From Betaproteobacteria bacterium (GTDB lineage: Bacteria > Pseudomonadota > Gammaproteobacteria > Burkholderiales > Eutrophovitaceae): a DNA stretch of 40,643 nt. Under the pieces are notes generated by a model. That model did not search any database and was not told the origin of the DNA. It saw nothing but the letters and a program-made list of their open reading frames with translations. Location of the stretch: positions 1,012,349 through 1,052,991 of the forward strand of contig CP070775.1 of assembly GCA_020346185.1 (NCBI GenBank), in the 5' to 3' direction. A program made the position numbers and the translations under genes. Shown here in pieces: positions 31,658 through 40,643 of this stretch. How positions within the stretch are numbered: the stretch's first letter is position 1; the number at the start of each line of letters is the position of its first letter.

Positions 31658-33499
31658 ATGTACGAGTTGCTAGAAAAGATCAATCAACCTCTGGATTTGC
31701 GTTCGCTCGAGCGCAAACAGCTACCGCAGCTGGCTCACGAGCTGCGTGAATACCTGATTGACACGGTATCCAAGACCGGCGGACATCTTTCGTCGAATCT
31801 CGGCACGGTCGAACTGACCATTGCCCTGCACTACGTTTTTGATACTCCGCGCGACCGTCTAGTGTGGGATGTTGGCCACCAAACCTATTCACACAAGATT
31901 CTCACCGGCCGTCGTGAGCAGATGCCGACACTGCGCCAGTACCACGGCCTGGCTGGATTTCCGCGGCGCGAGGAAAGCGAATTCGACACTTTCGGTACCG
32001 CCCACTCGAGCACTTCGATCAGTGCCGCGCTGGGCATGGCGGTGGCCGCACGCGCCCGCAGTGAAGACCGGCGCATCGTGGCCGTCATCGGCGATGGTGC
32101 AATGACTGCAGGAATGGCTTTCGAAGCGTTGAATAATGCCGGTGCGATGGATGCCAATCTGCTGGTCATTCTCAATGACAATGACATGTCGATTTCGGAG
32201 AATGTCGGCGCGCTCAACAACTATCTGGCGCGGCTGCTATCGGGACGCTTTTATTCTGCCGCCCGCCGCGCCAGCGAGAAAGTCCTTGGCCGCATGCCGC
32301 CAGTATTGGAACTCGCTCGTAGAGCAGAGGAGCATATGAAAGGCATGGTGATGCCGGGAACCTTGTTCGAGGAGTTCGGGTTCAACTACATCGGGCCGAT
32401 TGACGGGCATGACCTTGATGTGCTGGTGGCGACCCTGAGCAATTTGCGCGGTCTCGACGGCCCGCAGTTTCTGCACGTCGTCACGCGTAAGGGCAAGGGT
32501 TACCAGCCGGCCGAGGAAAACGCGATCCTCTACCACGGCGTTGGCAAATTTGCGCCGCCGGAGGGAATCGTAGCCAAGCCTGCTGCCAAGCCGGCCTACA
32601 CGCAAATTTTCGGCGATTGGCTTTGCGACATGGCGGCTCGCGACGAGCGCTTGATTGCGATTACGCCAGCCATGCGTGAGGGCTCGGGTCTGGTACGCTT
32701 TTCCCAAGAGTACGCCGACCGCTATTTCGATGTCGGCATCGCCGAGCAACATGCGGTGACATTTGCTGCCGGACTTGGGGCCGAGGGTATGAAGCCGGTC
32801 GTTGCGATCTATTCGACCTTCCTGCAGCGGGCTTACGATCAGTTGATTCACGACATTTGCATTCAGAATCTCGATGTCACGTTTGCCATCGACCGTGCTG
32901 GCCTGGTTGGGGCCGATGGGCCAACGCACCACGGCAGCTTTGACCTGTCGTACTTGCGTTGCCTACCCAAAATGGTGGTAATGACGCCTTCTGATGAGAA
33001 CGAGTGTCGCCAGATGCTGTACACCGCGTTCGAGTTCGAGGGGCCGACCGCGGTGCGCTATCCGCGTGGCAGTGGCCCCGGAACTGCGGTGAAGCAGGAG
33101 ATGACCGCGCTGCCAATTGGGGTCGGCGAAGTGCGTCGCCAAGGCAAACACATTGCCATCCTCGCGTTTGGCGCGCCTTTGACAGCGGCCTTGCAGGCTG
33201 CCGAGGGGCTAGACGCAACGGTGGCCAACATGCGCTTCGTCAAACCGCTCGACGAAGATCTTGTGCGCGAACTGTCGGAAACGCATGAGGTCCTTGTTAC
33301 AGTCGAGGAAAACGTAATTGCAGGCGGAGCAGGCAGCGCCGTGCTGGAAGCGCTGGAACGGATGCAGCGGCCGATCAACGTGCTGCAACTCGGGTTGCCG
33401 GATCGCTTTGTCGAGCATGGTGATCCGCACAGCCTGATCATCGAGTGTGGCCTCGACGCAGCCGGAATCGCGCGCTCGATCAAGGATCACATTAGCTGA
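31658..33499 (+). CDS. dxs: 1-deoxy-D-xylulose-5-phosphate synthase
   Basis: Dxs condenses pyruvate and glyceraldehyde 3-phosphate, the first step of the MEP isoprenoid pathway. The 613-residue protein has the thiamine diphosphate motif [18 protein letters not shown], the catalytic His region [11 protein letters not shown], and the transketolase segment [18 protein letters not shown]. Length is normal. It sits between ispA and folE2 in one plus-strand run, so early and middle isoprenoid steps are likely coexpressed. Confidence 0.98.
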   Translation: MYELLEKINQPLDLRSLERKQLPQLAHELREYLIDTVSKTGGHLSSNLGTVELTIALHYVFDTPRDRLVWDVGHQTYSHKILTGRREQMPTLRQYHGLAGFPRREESEFDTFGTAHSSTSISAALGMAVAARARSEDRRIVAVIGDGAMTAGMAFEALNNAGAMDANLLVILNDNDMSISENVGALNNYLARLLSGRFYSAARRASEKVLGRMPPVLELARRAEEHMKGMVMPGTLFEEFGFNYIGPIDGHDLDVLVATLSNLRGLDGPQFLHVVTRKGKGYQPAEENAILYHGVGKFAPPEGIVAKPAAKPAYTQIFGDWLCDMAARDERLIAITPAMREGSGLVRFSQEYADRYFDVGIAEQHAVTFAAGLGAEGMKPVVAIYSTFLQRAYDQLIHDICIQNLDVTFAIDRAGLVGADGPTHHGSFDLSYLRCLPKMVVMTPSDENECRQMLYTAFEFEGPTAVRYPRGSGPGTAVKQEMTALPIGVGEVRRQGKHIAILAFGAPLTAALQAAEGLDATVANMRFVKPLDEDLVRELSETHEVLVTVEENVIAGGAGSAVLEALERMQRPINVLQLGLPDRFVEHGDPHSLIIECGLDAAGIARSIKDHIS

Positions 33500-33562
33500 C
33501 TAGTTTACTCGGGTATTGGGCAGGACTATAATTTCGCCAACTCGACTCTATTCGAAAGCGTC

Positions 33563-34375
33563 ATGAACTCTCCCGAAGCTGTTGCCATACCAGACGTCCA
33601 GAACAGCGAAGATACTCGCCGACTGGCCATCGACAAGGTCGGAATCAAGGCGATCCGGCACCCGGTGCGGGTCGCCGACAAGGACGATGGCGTGCAGCAC
33701 ACGATCGCGACGTTCAATATGTACGTGGAGCTGCCACATAACTTCAAGGGCACGCATATGTCGCGTTTCGTCGAGATTCTGAACGCGCACGAGCGTGAGA
33801 TCTCGGTCGAATCATTCGAGACGATGCTGCGTGAAATGGTCGAGCGCCTTGAGGCCGAATCGGGCCATATTGAAATGGTGTTCCCCTATTTCATCGACAA
33901 GATGGCTCCAGTTTCGGGCGTACGCAGTTTGATGGACTATGAAGTCGCCTTCACCGGGGAAATCAATGACGGACAGTATTCATTGCTGATGAAGGTGGTG
34001 ATCCCGGTCACCAGCCTGTGCCCTTGCTCGAAGGGAATATCCGATTATGGCGCCCACAATCAGCGCTCGCACGTCACTATTGCTGCGCGTACCAACACGC
34101 ATGTCTGGATAGAGGAACTGGTACGCATCGCCGAGCAACAGGCTTCGTGTGAACTTTACGGCTTGCTCAAGCGGCCCGACGAAAAGTACGTGACAGAGCA
34201 TGCCTACGACAATCCCAAGTTTGTCGAGGACATGGTTCGCGATATCGCCACCGTGCTCAACGCTGACACACGTATCGATGCTTACGTAGTCGAGTCGGAG
34301 AACTTCGAGTCGATACACAACCACTCGGCATACGCGCTGATTGAGAGAGACAAGCTGCGCGACGCCCCACACTGA
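33563..34375 (+). CDS. folE2: GTP cyclohydrolase FolE2 (type IB)
   Basis: FolE2 converts GTP to 7,8-dihydroneopterin triphosphate for folate, and for the queuosine pathway started by QueD. The 270-residue protein carries the type IB hallmark [20 protein letters not shown] with the metal-binding Cys, and MSRFVEILN. It is the metal-flexible enzyme that many betaproteobacteria use alongside or instead of FolE. I see no Zur-type site upstream; the gene follows dxs after 63 bases and is probably read from the same transcript. Confidence 0.96.
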   Translation: MNSPEAVAIPDVQNSEDTRRLAIDKVGIKAIRHPVRVADKDDGVQHTIATFNMYVELPHNFKGTHMSRFVEILNAHEREISVESFETMLREMVERLEAESGHIEMVFPYFIDKMAPVSGVRSLMDYEVAFTGEINDGQYSLLMKVVIPVTSLCPCSKGISDYGAHNQRSHVTIAARTNTHVWIEELVRIAEQQASCELYGLLKRPDEKYVTEHAYDNPKFVEDMVRDIATVLNADTRIDAYVVESENFESIHNHSAYALIERDKLRDAPH

Positions 34376-34490
34376 TCACGGCCGCACGACTGACCCGGGC
34401 TGCAATGCAAATCAAAGGTGCGAGCACCTGACACCACGATCGGGCAGGCGCGAGCGATGGTGAGACAGCTCCTCGTAGCTTTTCAGAAGC

Positions 34491-35162
34491 TCAGTAGCGT
34501 TTGGTGAGGGTGAGAGTATCCCCATTGCGTTGCATATCGAGCCTGCCGAGGAAGCTCATGCCCAACAGCACCACTGGTAGATCCATATTCGAGTGCACCA
34601 GGCCTGCGACGTTATGCATCACAATGTCTCCCACCTGTACCTTGTTCAGTTGCACACGGTGAACGACTGCGACGCCATTGGCGGTGTTGGCGTAACCTTT
34701 CTCCCCTGAAAGATAATCGATTCCGGCGCGCCGCGCGTCCGCTGGCCCCATCGCGATAAGCGAAGCGCCACTGTCGACGATCAGCCGCACAGTGGCACCG
34801 TTGATGGTGCCAGTTGTGAAGAAGTGTCCTTGCGCATTTGACACCAGCGTCACGCTGGGACGGTCGATGGTTACCGGTGGCGAATAAGGCTGCTCGCCGA
34901 GCCGTAACGCAATCCGCTCGCCACCCACCTCGACGAGCGCCTCGTCACTTGTTACCGCGAGCAGTTTGACGCCAGCACGTCCTGTCTGCCCGACGCGCAT
35001 CATCTTTGGTCGTGCGCCCTCGATCACCAGAATCGCAGTATTGTTGGCCAAGCCGATTAGTCTGACGTCGGTTGCGTTGACTGGCGATGCGAAGCCGAAG
35101 TACACCAATGCGAGCAAGGTGATGAGCGGCGCACGCAGTTGCGACACGGGAGAAGCAAACAT
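34491..35162 (-). CDS. Secreted retropepsin-like aspartic protease
   Basis: The 223-residue protein has a signal peptide (about residues 1-30, ending near VNA) and a C-terminal retropepsin-like domain. The domain has the catalytic motif VDSGAS (DSG instead of the commoner DTG) and the VLLGMSFLGRLD flap-side segment, as in the clan AA proteases of proteobacteria. One copy per chain implies an active dimer. It would act in the periplasm or be membrane-tethered. Substrates are unknown. It begins five bases after the yajQ stop, so the two are cotranscribed. Confidence 0.88.
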   Translation of the reverse strand: MFASPVSQLRAPLITLLALVYFGFASPVNATDVRLIGLANNTAILVIEGARPKMMRVGQTGRAGVKLLAVTSDEALVEVGGERIALRLGEQPYSPPVTIDRPSVTLVSNAQGHFFTTGTINGATVRLIVDSGASLIAMGPADARRAGIDYLSGEKGYANTANGVAVVHRVQLNKVQVGDIVMHNVAGLVHSNMDLPVVLLGMSFLGRLDMQRNGDTLTLTKRY

Positions 35163-35167
35163 GCAAT

Positions 35168-35656
35168 CTAGTCCCGGAAGTTTGTGAACTGCAACGGGTA
35201 GTCCGTCACTTGCTCTTTGACCATCGTGATGGCTTGCTGCAAGTTGTCTTTCTTGCCGCCGGAAACACGCACTGTTTCACCCTGGATCGATCCCTGCAGT
35301 TTCAATTTGCTGTCTTTGATCATCTTGACAATGCGCTTGGAGAGTTCCTTGTCGACACCGGAGCGCACCGTGATTACTTGTTTGACCTTGTCACCGCTGA
35401 CCTTGGCGACCTGTCCTCTCGAGAGGCTGCGCACGTCGACACCGCGCTTGGCCATTTTGCCGATCAACACGTCGTACACCTGGCCGAGTTTGAATTCGTC
35501 ATCGGCGAACACGGTCAGCTGGTCGCCGTCGGCGATCTCGACCCGTGCGTCGGAGCCCTTGAAGTCATAGCGGTTTCCGACCTCTCTGTTGGCCTGATCT
35601 ACGGAATTTCGCAGCTCGTTCTTATCTACTTCCGAAACAATGTCGAAGCTTGGCAT
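35168..35656 (-). CDS. yajQ: YajQ family nucleotide-binding protein
   Basis: The 162-residue protein begins [21 protein letters not shown] and has the two ferredoxin-like repeats of the YajQ family, with [10 protein letters not shown] and the conserved C-terminal [10 protein letters not shown]. Homologues bind RNA or nucleotides, and some bind cyclic di-GMP as transcription cofactors. The ATG at 35656 is chosen for its AGGAGGA. It lies between the BPH-like gene and the retropepsin-like protease gene. Confidence 0.96.
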   Translation of the reverse strand: MPSFDIVSEVDKNELRNSVDQANREVGNRYDFKGSDARVEIADGDQLTVFADDEFKLGQVYDVLIGKMAKRGVDVRSLSRGQVAKVSGDKVKQVITVRSGVDKELSKRIVKMIKDSKLKLQGSIQGETVRVSGGKKDNLQQAITMVKEQVTDYPLQFTNFRD

Positions 35657-35754
35657 AGTGCAATCCTCCTGCGTCCCGATGCCGGGAAATTCACTCGGGT
35701 CAGCCGCCATGCGCGATTCAGCGGCCTAGTTGAATGCCGCGAAAATCGTACCAG

Positions 35755-36327
35755 CTAGTGCAATCGGACCGTGAATGTCTGTGCTGGCAGACCGGTGCCG
35801 TCGTCGAACTCCGCCGCAGCCTCGATCGCGCGTTCGGCGATTTTGGAAGCCGGCATGCCGTTTCGGTCGTAGTCGGCCCACAGTGCGCCCAGCGCGTAGT
35901 CGCTGCCGCTGCCGTAAGCGTAGAAGCGCGAAAACTCCTGGACGGTGCGGTGGCCGGAAACACCGAAGATACCGTGCGGATTGACGATCAGCACATCCAT
36001 ACGAGTCGACTCCAGGGCATCCTCCTTGTCTTCCTCCGGCATCAGGAAGTACTTCTCTTTCAACGCCTGGTGCAGGCGGTTCCAGGTCTGAAATATCTCC
36101 GCCGGGTTCGACAAGCGACAATCATTGCCTTGCTCGATGAAATAATCATGCAGGATAAGTTTGAAAGTCGCGTTCCCGGTAACTGCGATGAAACTCTCGC
36201 CAATCTTGATAATTTTCTCGCTGTTGGCAATGTATTTTGCGCTTTCCTTGCCGGCGCCCCATTTGGTGAGCGTATCTGCGGCGATAGCAGCAATACCTTC
36301 TTTCTTAACGACCGTAATGGTTGTCAT
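35755..36327 (-). CDS. Proteasome-like Ntn hydrolase (BPH-like)
   Basis: The 190-residue protein begins MTTITVVKKEGIAAIAADTLTKWG. After Met removal Thr1 would be the nucleophile, Asp17 sits exactly at the proteasome position, and a Lys in SEKIIKIG can take the place of Lys33. It is neither HslV, whose N-terminal half differs, nor Anbu, which is longer. It best fits the betaproteobacterial proteasome homologue (BPH), a self-assembling ring family. The acidic MPEEDKEDALE segment and SGSDYALGALWADYD core are visible. No HslU-type ATPase gene is adjacent. It follows argG by 125 bases and precedes yajQ, so it may share the arginine transcript. The BPH name rests on recalled family features. Confidence 0.75.
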   Translation of the reverse strand: MTTITVVKKEGIAAIAADTLTKWGAGKESAKYIANSEKIIKIGESFIAVTGNATFKLILHDYFIEQGNDCRLSNPAEIFQTWNRLHQALKEKYFLMPEEDKEDALESTRMDVLIVNPHGIFGVSGHRTVQEFSRFYAYGSGSDYALGALWADYDRNGMPASKIAERAIEAAAEFDDGTGLPAQTFTVRLH

Positions 36328-36452
36328 GGAACCTCGACAATTCCGGGCTTGGCGATGGTTGAGAAAAATAGCGCAGCGGCCGTAGTTTGCCGTTTCACCA
36401 CTGTAACGGGAAGGGTCCGCCGGTTGCCGCCAGGGCTTGTCCGCATCGAGCG

Positions 36453-37670
36453 CTAGCGGCTGTTCCGCCTGGCGCCCAAGCGCAATCGCAGCGCATTCAA
36501 TCTGATGAAGCCCTCGGCATCGGCCTGGTTATAGGCGCCCCTGTCATCCTCGAAACTGGCGATGCGTGTGTCGAACAATGAGTCGCGTTTCGACTCACGG
36601 CCAATGATCTGTACACTTCCCTTATACAGCTTGAGACGTACCTTGCCGTTGACCGGTCGTTGCGAATCGTTGATCAGTTGCTGCAGTAAAACGCGTTCCG
36701 GGCTGAACCAGTAGCCGTTGTAGATCATGCGCGCGTAGCGTGGCATCAGATCGTCCTTTAGCGCAACGACTTCCCGGTCTAGGGTGATCGACTCAATCGC
36801 TCGATGCGCTTTCAGCATGATGGTGCCGCCCGGCGTTTCGTAGCAGCCGCGCGACTTCATTCCCACGTAGCGATTCTCGACGATGTCGAGCCGTCCGACA
36901 CCATGCCGTCCGCCGAGGCGGTTCAGAGTCTCGAGCACCTTGGCAGGAGATAACTTCTTGCCGTTCACGGCGACAATGTCACCGTGACGGTATTGCAGTT
37001 CGACCGTTTGCGGCCGGTCAGGCGCTTTCTGCGGCGATGTTGTCATCCGCCACATTGATTCTTCAGGCTCGAATGCCGGGTCTTCGAGAACGCCGCCTTC
37101 GTAGGAGATGTGCAGCAGGTTAGCATCCATGGAGTAGGGCGCGGCGCCTTTTTTCTTTTTGTACTCGACCGGAATGCCGTTTTTCTCGGCGTAGGCGAGT
37201 AGTTTCTCGCGCGACAGCAAATCCCACTCGCGCCACGGTGCGATCACGGACACTTGGGGCATCAAGGCGTAGGCAGACAGCTCGAAACGCACCTGATCGT
37301 TGCCCTTGCCGGTAGCGCCATGGGAGATCGCATCTGCACCTGTCTCGCGCGCGATCTCGACCAGTCTCTTCGCGATCAGCGGGCGCGCAATCGAGGTGCC
37401 GAGAAGATACTCGCCCTCATAAATGGTATTGGCGCGAAACATTGGAAAGACGAAATCCCGCACGAATTCCTCGCGCAGGTCTTCAATGTAGATCTGTTTG
37501 ACACCAGCCATTTTTGCTTTGCGCCTGGCTGGTGCCACTTCCTCGCCTTGGCCAATGTCGGCGGTGAAGGTGTTCACTTCACAGTCGTACGTCTCCTGCA
37601 GCCATTTGAGTATGACCGACGTATCCAGGCCTCCCGAATAGGCGAGAACAACTTTATTGACTCTTTTCAT
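36453..37670 (-). CDS. argG: Argininosuccinate synthase
   Basis: ArgG joins citrulline and aspartate using ATP, the next step after ArgF in arginine synthesis. The 405-residue protein has the PP-loop [11 protein letters not shown] at the N-terminus, [13 protein letters not shown], and the C-terminal [20 protein letters not shown]. All catalytic regions are intact. It lies 27 bases after the MORN gene, in the run argD-argF-MORN-argG. Confidence 0.98.
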   Translation of the reverse strand: MKRVNKVVLAYSGGLDTSVILKWLQETYDCEVNTFTADIGQGEEVAPARRKAKMAGVKQIYIEDLREEFVRDFVFPMFRANTIYEGEYLLGTSIARPLIAKRLVEIARETGADAISHGATGKGNDQVRFELSAYALMPQVSVIAPWREWDLLSREKLLAYAEKNGIPVEYKKKKGAAPYSMDANLLHISYEGGVLEDPAFEPEESMWRMTTSPQKAPDRPQTVELQYRHGDIVAVNGKKLSPAKVLETLNRLGGRHGVGRLDIVENRYVGMKSRGCYETPGGTIMLKAHRAIESITLDREVVALKDDLMPRYARMIYNGYWFSPERVLLQQLINDSQRPVNGKVRLKLYKGSVQIIGRESKRDSLFDTRIASFEDDRGAYNQADAEGFIRLNALRLRLGARRNSR

Positions 37671-37697
37671 TTTGTGCTGGTGTGATAGTGGATTGTT

Positions 37698-38198
37698 TCA
37701 GATTCTGCGAGAGTCCGACTCGGATCTGAGTTCGCCATCCACCCATTCCCCTTCAACGGTGTCGCCGTTGGGCGAGCGATATGTGCCCCGGCCGTGCGGC
37801 TTGCCTTCTTTCCATTCGCCCTTATAGATGCTGCCGTCGGGGTTTTGAATTGTGCCGTTTCCGTCCTGCAGACTGTTTTTCCATTCACCTTTGTAGCGCA
37901 CACCGCGGCGCGAAACGTAGGTGCCTTCGCCGTCGGCCCAGCCCATCTTCAACTCCCCCTCGTAGCGTTCCTCCAGCCGATCATCGATAAACCAGTCGAG
38001 AACGCCCTGGCCGTGGGCAAACCCGTCGCGACACTCGCCAGTCCAACTGATCGATTCTTCCTCCTGCGGCATCGGGTTGTAGACCTTGCAGCCGTTCGCG
38101 TCGGCAATGGTCGCGATTTCGCTGTTTTGGGCATAGCCCGATGCTGCCCACAAAAGAGCGGCTGTAGCCAAGGTTGCTGCTTGTTTGAATCTGAACAT
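37698..38198 (-). CDS. Secreted MORN-repeat protein
   Basis: The 166-residue protein has a signal peptide (about residues 1-23, ending SGYAQ) and then at least four MORN-type repeats, the clearest being YKGEWKNSLQDGNGTI and YKGEWKEGKPHGRGTY. MORN repeats form elongated beta structures that bind lipids or proteins. The mature part also has a Cys pair (GCKVYN… and GECRDG) that could form a disulfide. Function is unknown. It sits between argF and argG on the same strand, an accessory envelope gene in an arginine operon. Confidence 0.85.
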   Translation of the reverse strand: MFRFKQAATLATAALLWAASGYAQNSEIATIADANGCKVYNPMPQEEESISWTGECRDGFAHGQGVLDWFIDDRLEERYEGELKMGWADGEGTYVSRRGVRYKGEWKNSLQDGNGTIQNPDGSIYKGEWKEGKPHGRGTYRSPNGDTVEGEWVDGELRSESDSRRI

Positions 38199-38343
38199 GA
38201 ATGACTCCTAGAGCAAGCCTCCGACCAGATAACGAGTGTGCTTGCTCCGGTGCGTTGGCGTCTGTGAATGGATCCAGCTTGATCCAGTTACGGCGTGGCT
38301 TAGCGGCGAAACGTTCTCGCTCGGCTGACTGCAGTTTGCCGCC

Positions 38344-39267
38344 TCAGTCATTGACCCGGTCTAGCAGCAGAAATTCCATCAGCGCCTTCTGCGTATGCAA
38401 CCGGTTCTCGGCTTCGTCCCAGACTACGCTCTGCTCTCCATCGATGACATCGGCCGATACCTCCTCCCCGCGATGCGCCGGTAGACAGTGCATGAACAAG
38501 GCGTCGTCAGCGGCCAACGCCATTTTCGCTGCGTCCACTTGCCAGTTCTCGAAAGCCCTCATCCGCGCGGCATTTTCCGCCTCAAAGCCCATGCTGGTCC
38601 AAACGTCGGTAGTGACCAAATGGGCGCCGCGCGCAGCGTCCCTAGGGTCGGCGAAACTCCGCACTTGACTGGCACCGCAAGCATCGACCTGTTCGGGTGC
38701 CACTTCGAATCCGGGCGGGCTGGACACGTTCAGCTCGAAGTCGAGCAACGCCGCGGCCTGCAGCCACGTGTTGCAGACATTGTTCGAGTCACCGATCCAG
38801 GCAACGGTCTTGCCCTTGATTGGGCCGCGTTTCTCGATGTAGGTGTAGATGTCGGCCAGAATCTGACACGGATGATACTCGTTGGTCAGGCCGTTGATTA
38901 CCGGTACCCGCGAGTTTGCCGCGAAGCGTTCCACCATGGTTTGCTCGAAAGTACGAATCATGACCAGATCGCACATGCGCGATATCACCTGTGCGGCATC
39001 TTCCACCGCCTCGCCTCGCCCCAACTGAGAGTCTCGCGTGTTGACGTAGATGGCGGTCCCGCCGAGCTGATGCATGCCCGCTTCGAAGGAAAGCCTCGTT
39101 CTCGTGCTTTGCTTCTCGAATAGCATGACCAGAGTGCGGTCCTGCAGCGGCCAATACTGCTGGTATGACTTGAACCGGTCCTTGATGATCCGGGTGCGCT
39201 CGAATATGTATTCGAGCTCGTTGGGTGACAGGTCCCTGAGCTGCAGAAAATTTCTGACTGCGCGCAT
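38344..39267 (-). CDS. argF: Ornithine carbamoyltransferase
   Basis: ArgF carbamoylates ornithine to citrulline. The 307-residue protein has the carbamoyl-phosphate motif STRTR, the ornithine site FMHCLPAHRGEEV and the central VIDGEQSVVWDEAENR segment. Length is typical of anabolic enzymes. Its ATG overlaps the argD stop by one base (TAATG), so it is translationally coupled to argD. Confidence 0.98.
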   Translation of the reverse strand: MRAVRNFLQLRDLSPNELEYIFERTRIIKDRFKSYQQYWPLQDRTLVMLFEKQSTRTRLSFEAGMHQLGGTAIYVNTRDSQLGRGEAVEDAAQVISRMCDLVMIRTFEQTMVERFAANSRVPVINGLTNEYHPCQILADIYTYIEKRGPIKGKTVAWIGDSNNVCNTWLQAAALLDFELNVSSPPGFEVAPEQVDACGASQVRSFADPRDAARGAHLVTTDVWTSMGFEAENAARMRAFENWQVDAAKMALAADDALFMHCLPAHRGEEVSADVIDGEQSVVWDEAENRLHTQKALMEFLLLDRVND

Positions 39268-40460
39268 TACGGAGCTATTTCGGTGGCCGACGTGGTGCTA
39301 AAGGTGGTGATCAGTCCGGCTACGCCGTCAACCAGAATCTGCGCCTGTTCATCGGTCATGATCAACGGCGGCAGCAGCCGTACGACCCTGTCGGCTGTTA
39401 CGTTTATCAGCAGTCCGGCTTCGAGGCCGCGCGCAACCAGTTCACCACAAGCCTGTTCGAGCTCGATGGCTATCATCAGGCCCTTGTGGCGCAGTTGCTG
39501 GATGCCGGGAACGTCGCAAAGTCTGGTTCCGAGTGCGCGGGCGATCTCGTTGCCGAGTGCCGCGGCCCGCGGCAGCAAATTCTCTTCTTCGATGATCGAG
39601 AGCGTGGTCAATGCGGCAACACTGGCGAGTGGGTTTCCACCGAACGTCGAGCCATGGCTGCCCGGCTGCAGTACGTTTGCGGCAGCACCACGCGCCAGGC
39701 AGGCGCCGATTGGAAAGCCATTGCCCAGCCCCTTTGCCAATGTCATGACGTCGGGCGCCGCGCCGCATAGCTGATGCGCAAACCATGCCCCGGTGCGCCC
39801 CGTGCCGGTCTGCACTTCATCGAGCATCAGAAGCCAGTTGTTGCGATCACAGATGTTGCGAAGAGCGGCGAGATAACCGTCTTCTGGTATGTTGATGCCG
39901 CCTTCGCCTTGAACGGGCTCGACCAGAATCGCGACAATGTCGGGATTGTTGGCCGCAGCCAGCTCAACTGCACCGATGTCGTTGTAGGGCACCCGCGCGA
40001 AACCCGCCAGCAGTGGTTCGAAACCGGCCTGCACCTTGCGGCTGCCGGTTGCGGACAACGTCGCCATCGTGCGGCCGTGGAACGATTGTTCCATGACGAC
40101 GATCGATGGCTTGCTGACACCGTTGCGATGCCCATACAGGCGCGCAATTTTTATCGCGGCTTCATTCGCTTCAGCGCCGGAGTTGCAAAAGAACACATTG
40201 TCCATCGCCGCAAGCGTGCACAGGTGCTCGGCGAGCTGTTCCTGAGCTTCGATGCGGTACAGATTCGAGCTGTGAATCAGCCTGCCTGCCTGCTCGCTCA
40301 GCGCAGCTGCAATCCGGGGATGGGCATGTCCGAGGCCGGTTACCGCAATGCCGCACAGAGCATCGAGGTAGCGCTTGCCCGATGCGTCCCACAGCCACGC
40401 TCCCTCGCCGTGCGAGAAGGTGACAGGTTGTCTACCGTAGGTTGGCATCACGTGTTGCAT
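39267..40460 (-). CDS. argD: Acetylornithine aminotransferase
   Basis: ArgD is the pyridoxal-phosphate enzyme making N-acetylornithine from the semialdehyde. The 397-residue protein has FCNSGAEANEAAIKIAR, the cofactor-binding LMLDEVQTGTGRTG, and the Schiff-base Lys in VMTLAKGLGNGFPIGA. It is the first gene of the arginine run. AGAGG lies seven bases before the ATG. A likely promoter and a terminator-like hairpin lie upstream. Confidence 0.97.
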   Translation of the reverse strand: MQHVMPTYGRQPVTFSHGEGAWLWDASGKRYLDALCGIAVTGLGHAHPRIAAALSEQAGRLIHSSNLYRIEAQEQLAEHLCTLAAMDNVFFCNSGAEANEAAIKIARLYGHRNGVSKPSIVVMEQSFHGRTMATLSATGSRKVQAGFEPLLAGFARVPYNDIGAVELAAANNPDIVAILVEPVQGEGGINIPEDGYLAALRNICDRNNWLLMLDEVQTGTGRTGAWFAHQLCGAAPDVMTLAKGLGNGFPIGACLARGAAANVLQPGSHGSTFGGNPLASVAALTTLSIIEEENLLPRAAALGNEIARALGTRLCDVPGIQQLRHKGLMIAIELEQACGELVARGLEAGLLINVTADRVVRLLPPLIMTDEQAQILVDGVAGLITTFSTTSATEIAP

Positions 40461-40483
40461 CGACTACCTCTAAAAAAATCGCC

Positions 40484-40517
40484 GAAAAAACAACACGGCG
40501 GAAACATGCCGCCGTGT
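40484..40517 (-). terminator. Terminator-like hairpin in front of argD
   Basis: ACACGGCGG (40493-40501) and CCGCCGTGT (40509-40517) form a perfect 9-bp stem with a 7-base loop. On the minus strand it runs into GTTG and six T (40489-40484), with a second T-run just beyond. It can end an upstream minus-strand gene, but it also lies between the best argD promoter and argD, so it could attenuate argD. Confidence 0.8.
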
Positions 40518-40548
40518 CGGGATACTGCTTCGATGATAACTAATGGAG

Positions 40549-40577
40549 TTTGTAGCGAAATTGGCGCCCTGATGCAA
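40549..40577 (-). promoter_or_regulatory. Candidate promoter of the arginine run
   Basis: On the minus strand TTGCAT (40577-40572) and TACAAA (40554-40549) are 17 bases apart. A start near 40542 would give an 82-base leader to argD that includes the hairpin at 40484-40517. Confidence 0.4.
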
Positions 40578-40643
40578 GGGCTTCCGTTTGCTTGTTATTG
40601 CAGAAGCAATTTCAAGCCCGGCAGCCGGTGTTGCTTTGCCTGC

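Noticed and set aside
34416..34429. Hairpin AGGTGC-GA-GCACCT after folE2
   Set aside because: The two-base loop cannot form a stable hairpin and there is no T-run.
35755..36327. HslV identity for the proteasome-like gene
   Set aside because: It shares the MTTI start and Asp17 but differs from HslV in the following region, has a spacing insertion before the Lys, and has no hslU beside it.
40595..40643. Possible 3' end of a minus-strand gene at the right edge (…GLKLLLQ, stop at 40595-40597)
   Set aside because: Only 15 residues are visible and they do not match ribosomal protein S20, the neighbour I considered; too little to call.

Overview
The window looks like chromosomal DNA from a sulfur-oxidising betaproteobacterium. 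Pointers are: an fccAB-type sulfide dehydrogenase; a proteasome-like hydrolase resembling the betaproteobacterial proteasome homologue (BPH), beside argG; the gene orders xseB-ispA-dxs-folE2, queA-tgt-yajC-secD-secF and nudJ-mnmA; and a CxxC-containing, SlyB-like protein of a type common in this class. Nearly all genes are housekeeping genes. I see no insertion sequence, prophage or CRISPR array.

Layout. 1-718: no convincing gene, ending in a minus-strand terminator. 719-4969 (minus): a glrK-qseG-glrR (qseEGF) type two-component operon, followed by a SlyB-like envelope gene with a textbook sigma-54 promoter. 5078-6950 (minus): a hydratase and a 2-hydroxyacid dehydrogenase. 7246-7332: tRNA-Leu(CAA). 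7421-13015 (plus): queA and tgt (queuosine), then yajC-secD-secF (protein export). 13225-13867: a dedA gene broken by one extra base. 13914-18548 (minus): a thioredoxin/TPR chaperone-like protein, purB, mnmA and nudJ. 18680-21780 (minus): aceA-aceB (glyoxylate bypass). 22355-23599 (plus): icd, divergent from aceA, so the two enzymes competing for isocitrate face each other across one intergenic region. 23699-23905 (minus): a cold-shock gene with a terminator/antiterminator-like leader. 24215-26798 (plus): clpS-clpA. 26967-28570 (plus): fccA-fccB. 28916-30258 (minus): a DUF2784 protein and sseA. 30483-34375 (plus): xseB-ispA-dxs-folE2. 34491-40460 (minus): argD-argF-MORN-argG-BPH-yajQ-retropepsin-like protease.

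How the parts fit. FccAB would oxidise sulfide in the periplasm and pass electrons to the respiratory chain, and SseA handles sulfane sulfur. The glyoxylate enzymes and Icd set the split at isocitrate. ClpSA, the BPH-like hydrolase, the thioredoxin/TPR protein and the cold-shock protein form a proteostasis and stress theme.

The observations most worth following up are: the sigma-54 promoter linking the GlrR-like regulator to a glycine-poor SlyB-like protein; the csp leader, which can fold as an intrinsic terminator or an exclusive alternative hairpin; a terminator-like hairpin between a likely argD promoter and argD; the BPH-like gene in the arginine cluster; a degenerate repeat of about 90 bp seen in three intergenic regions; and the dedA frameshift.
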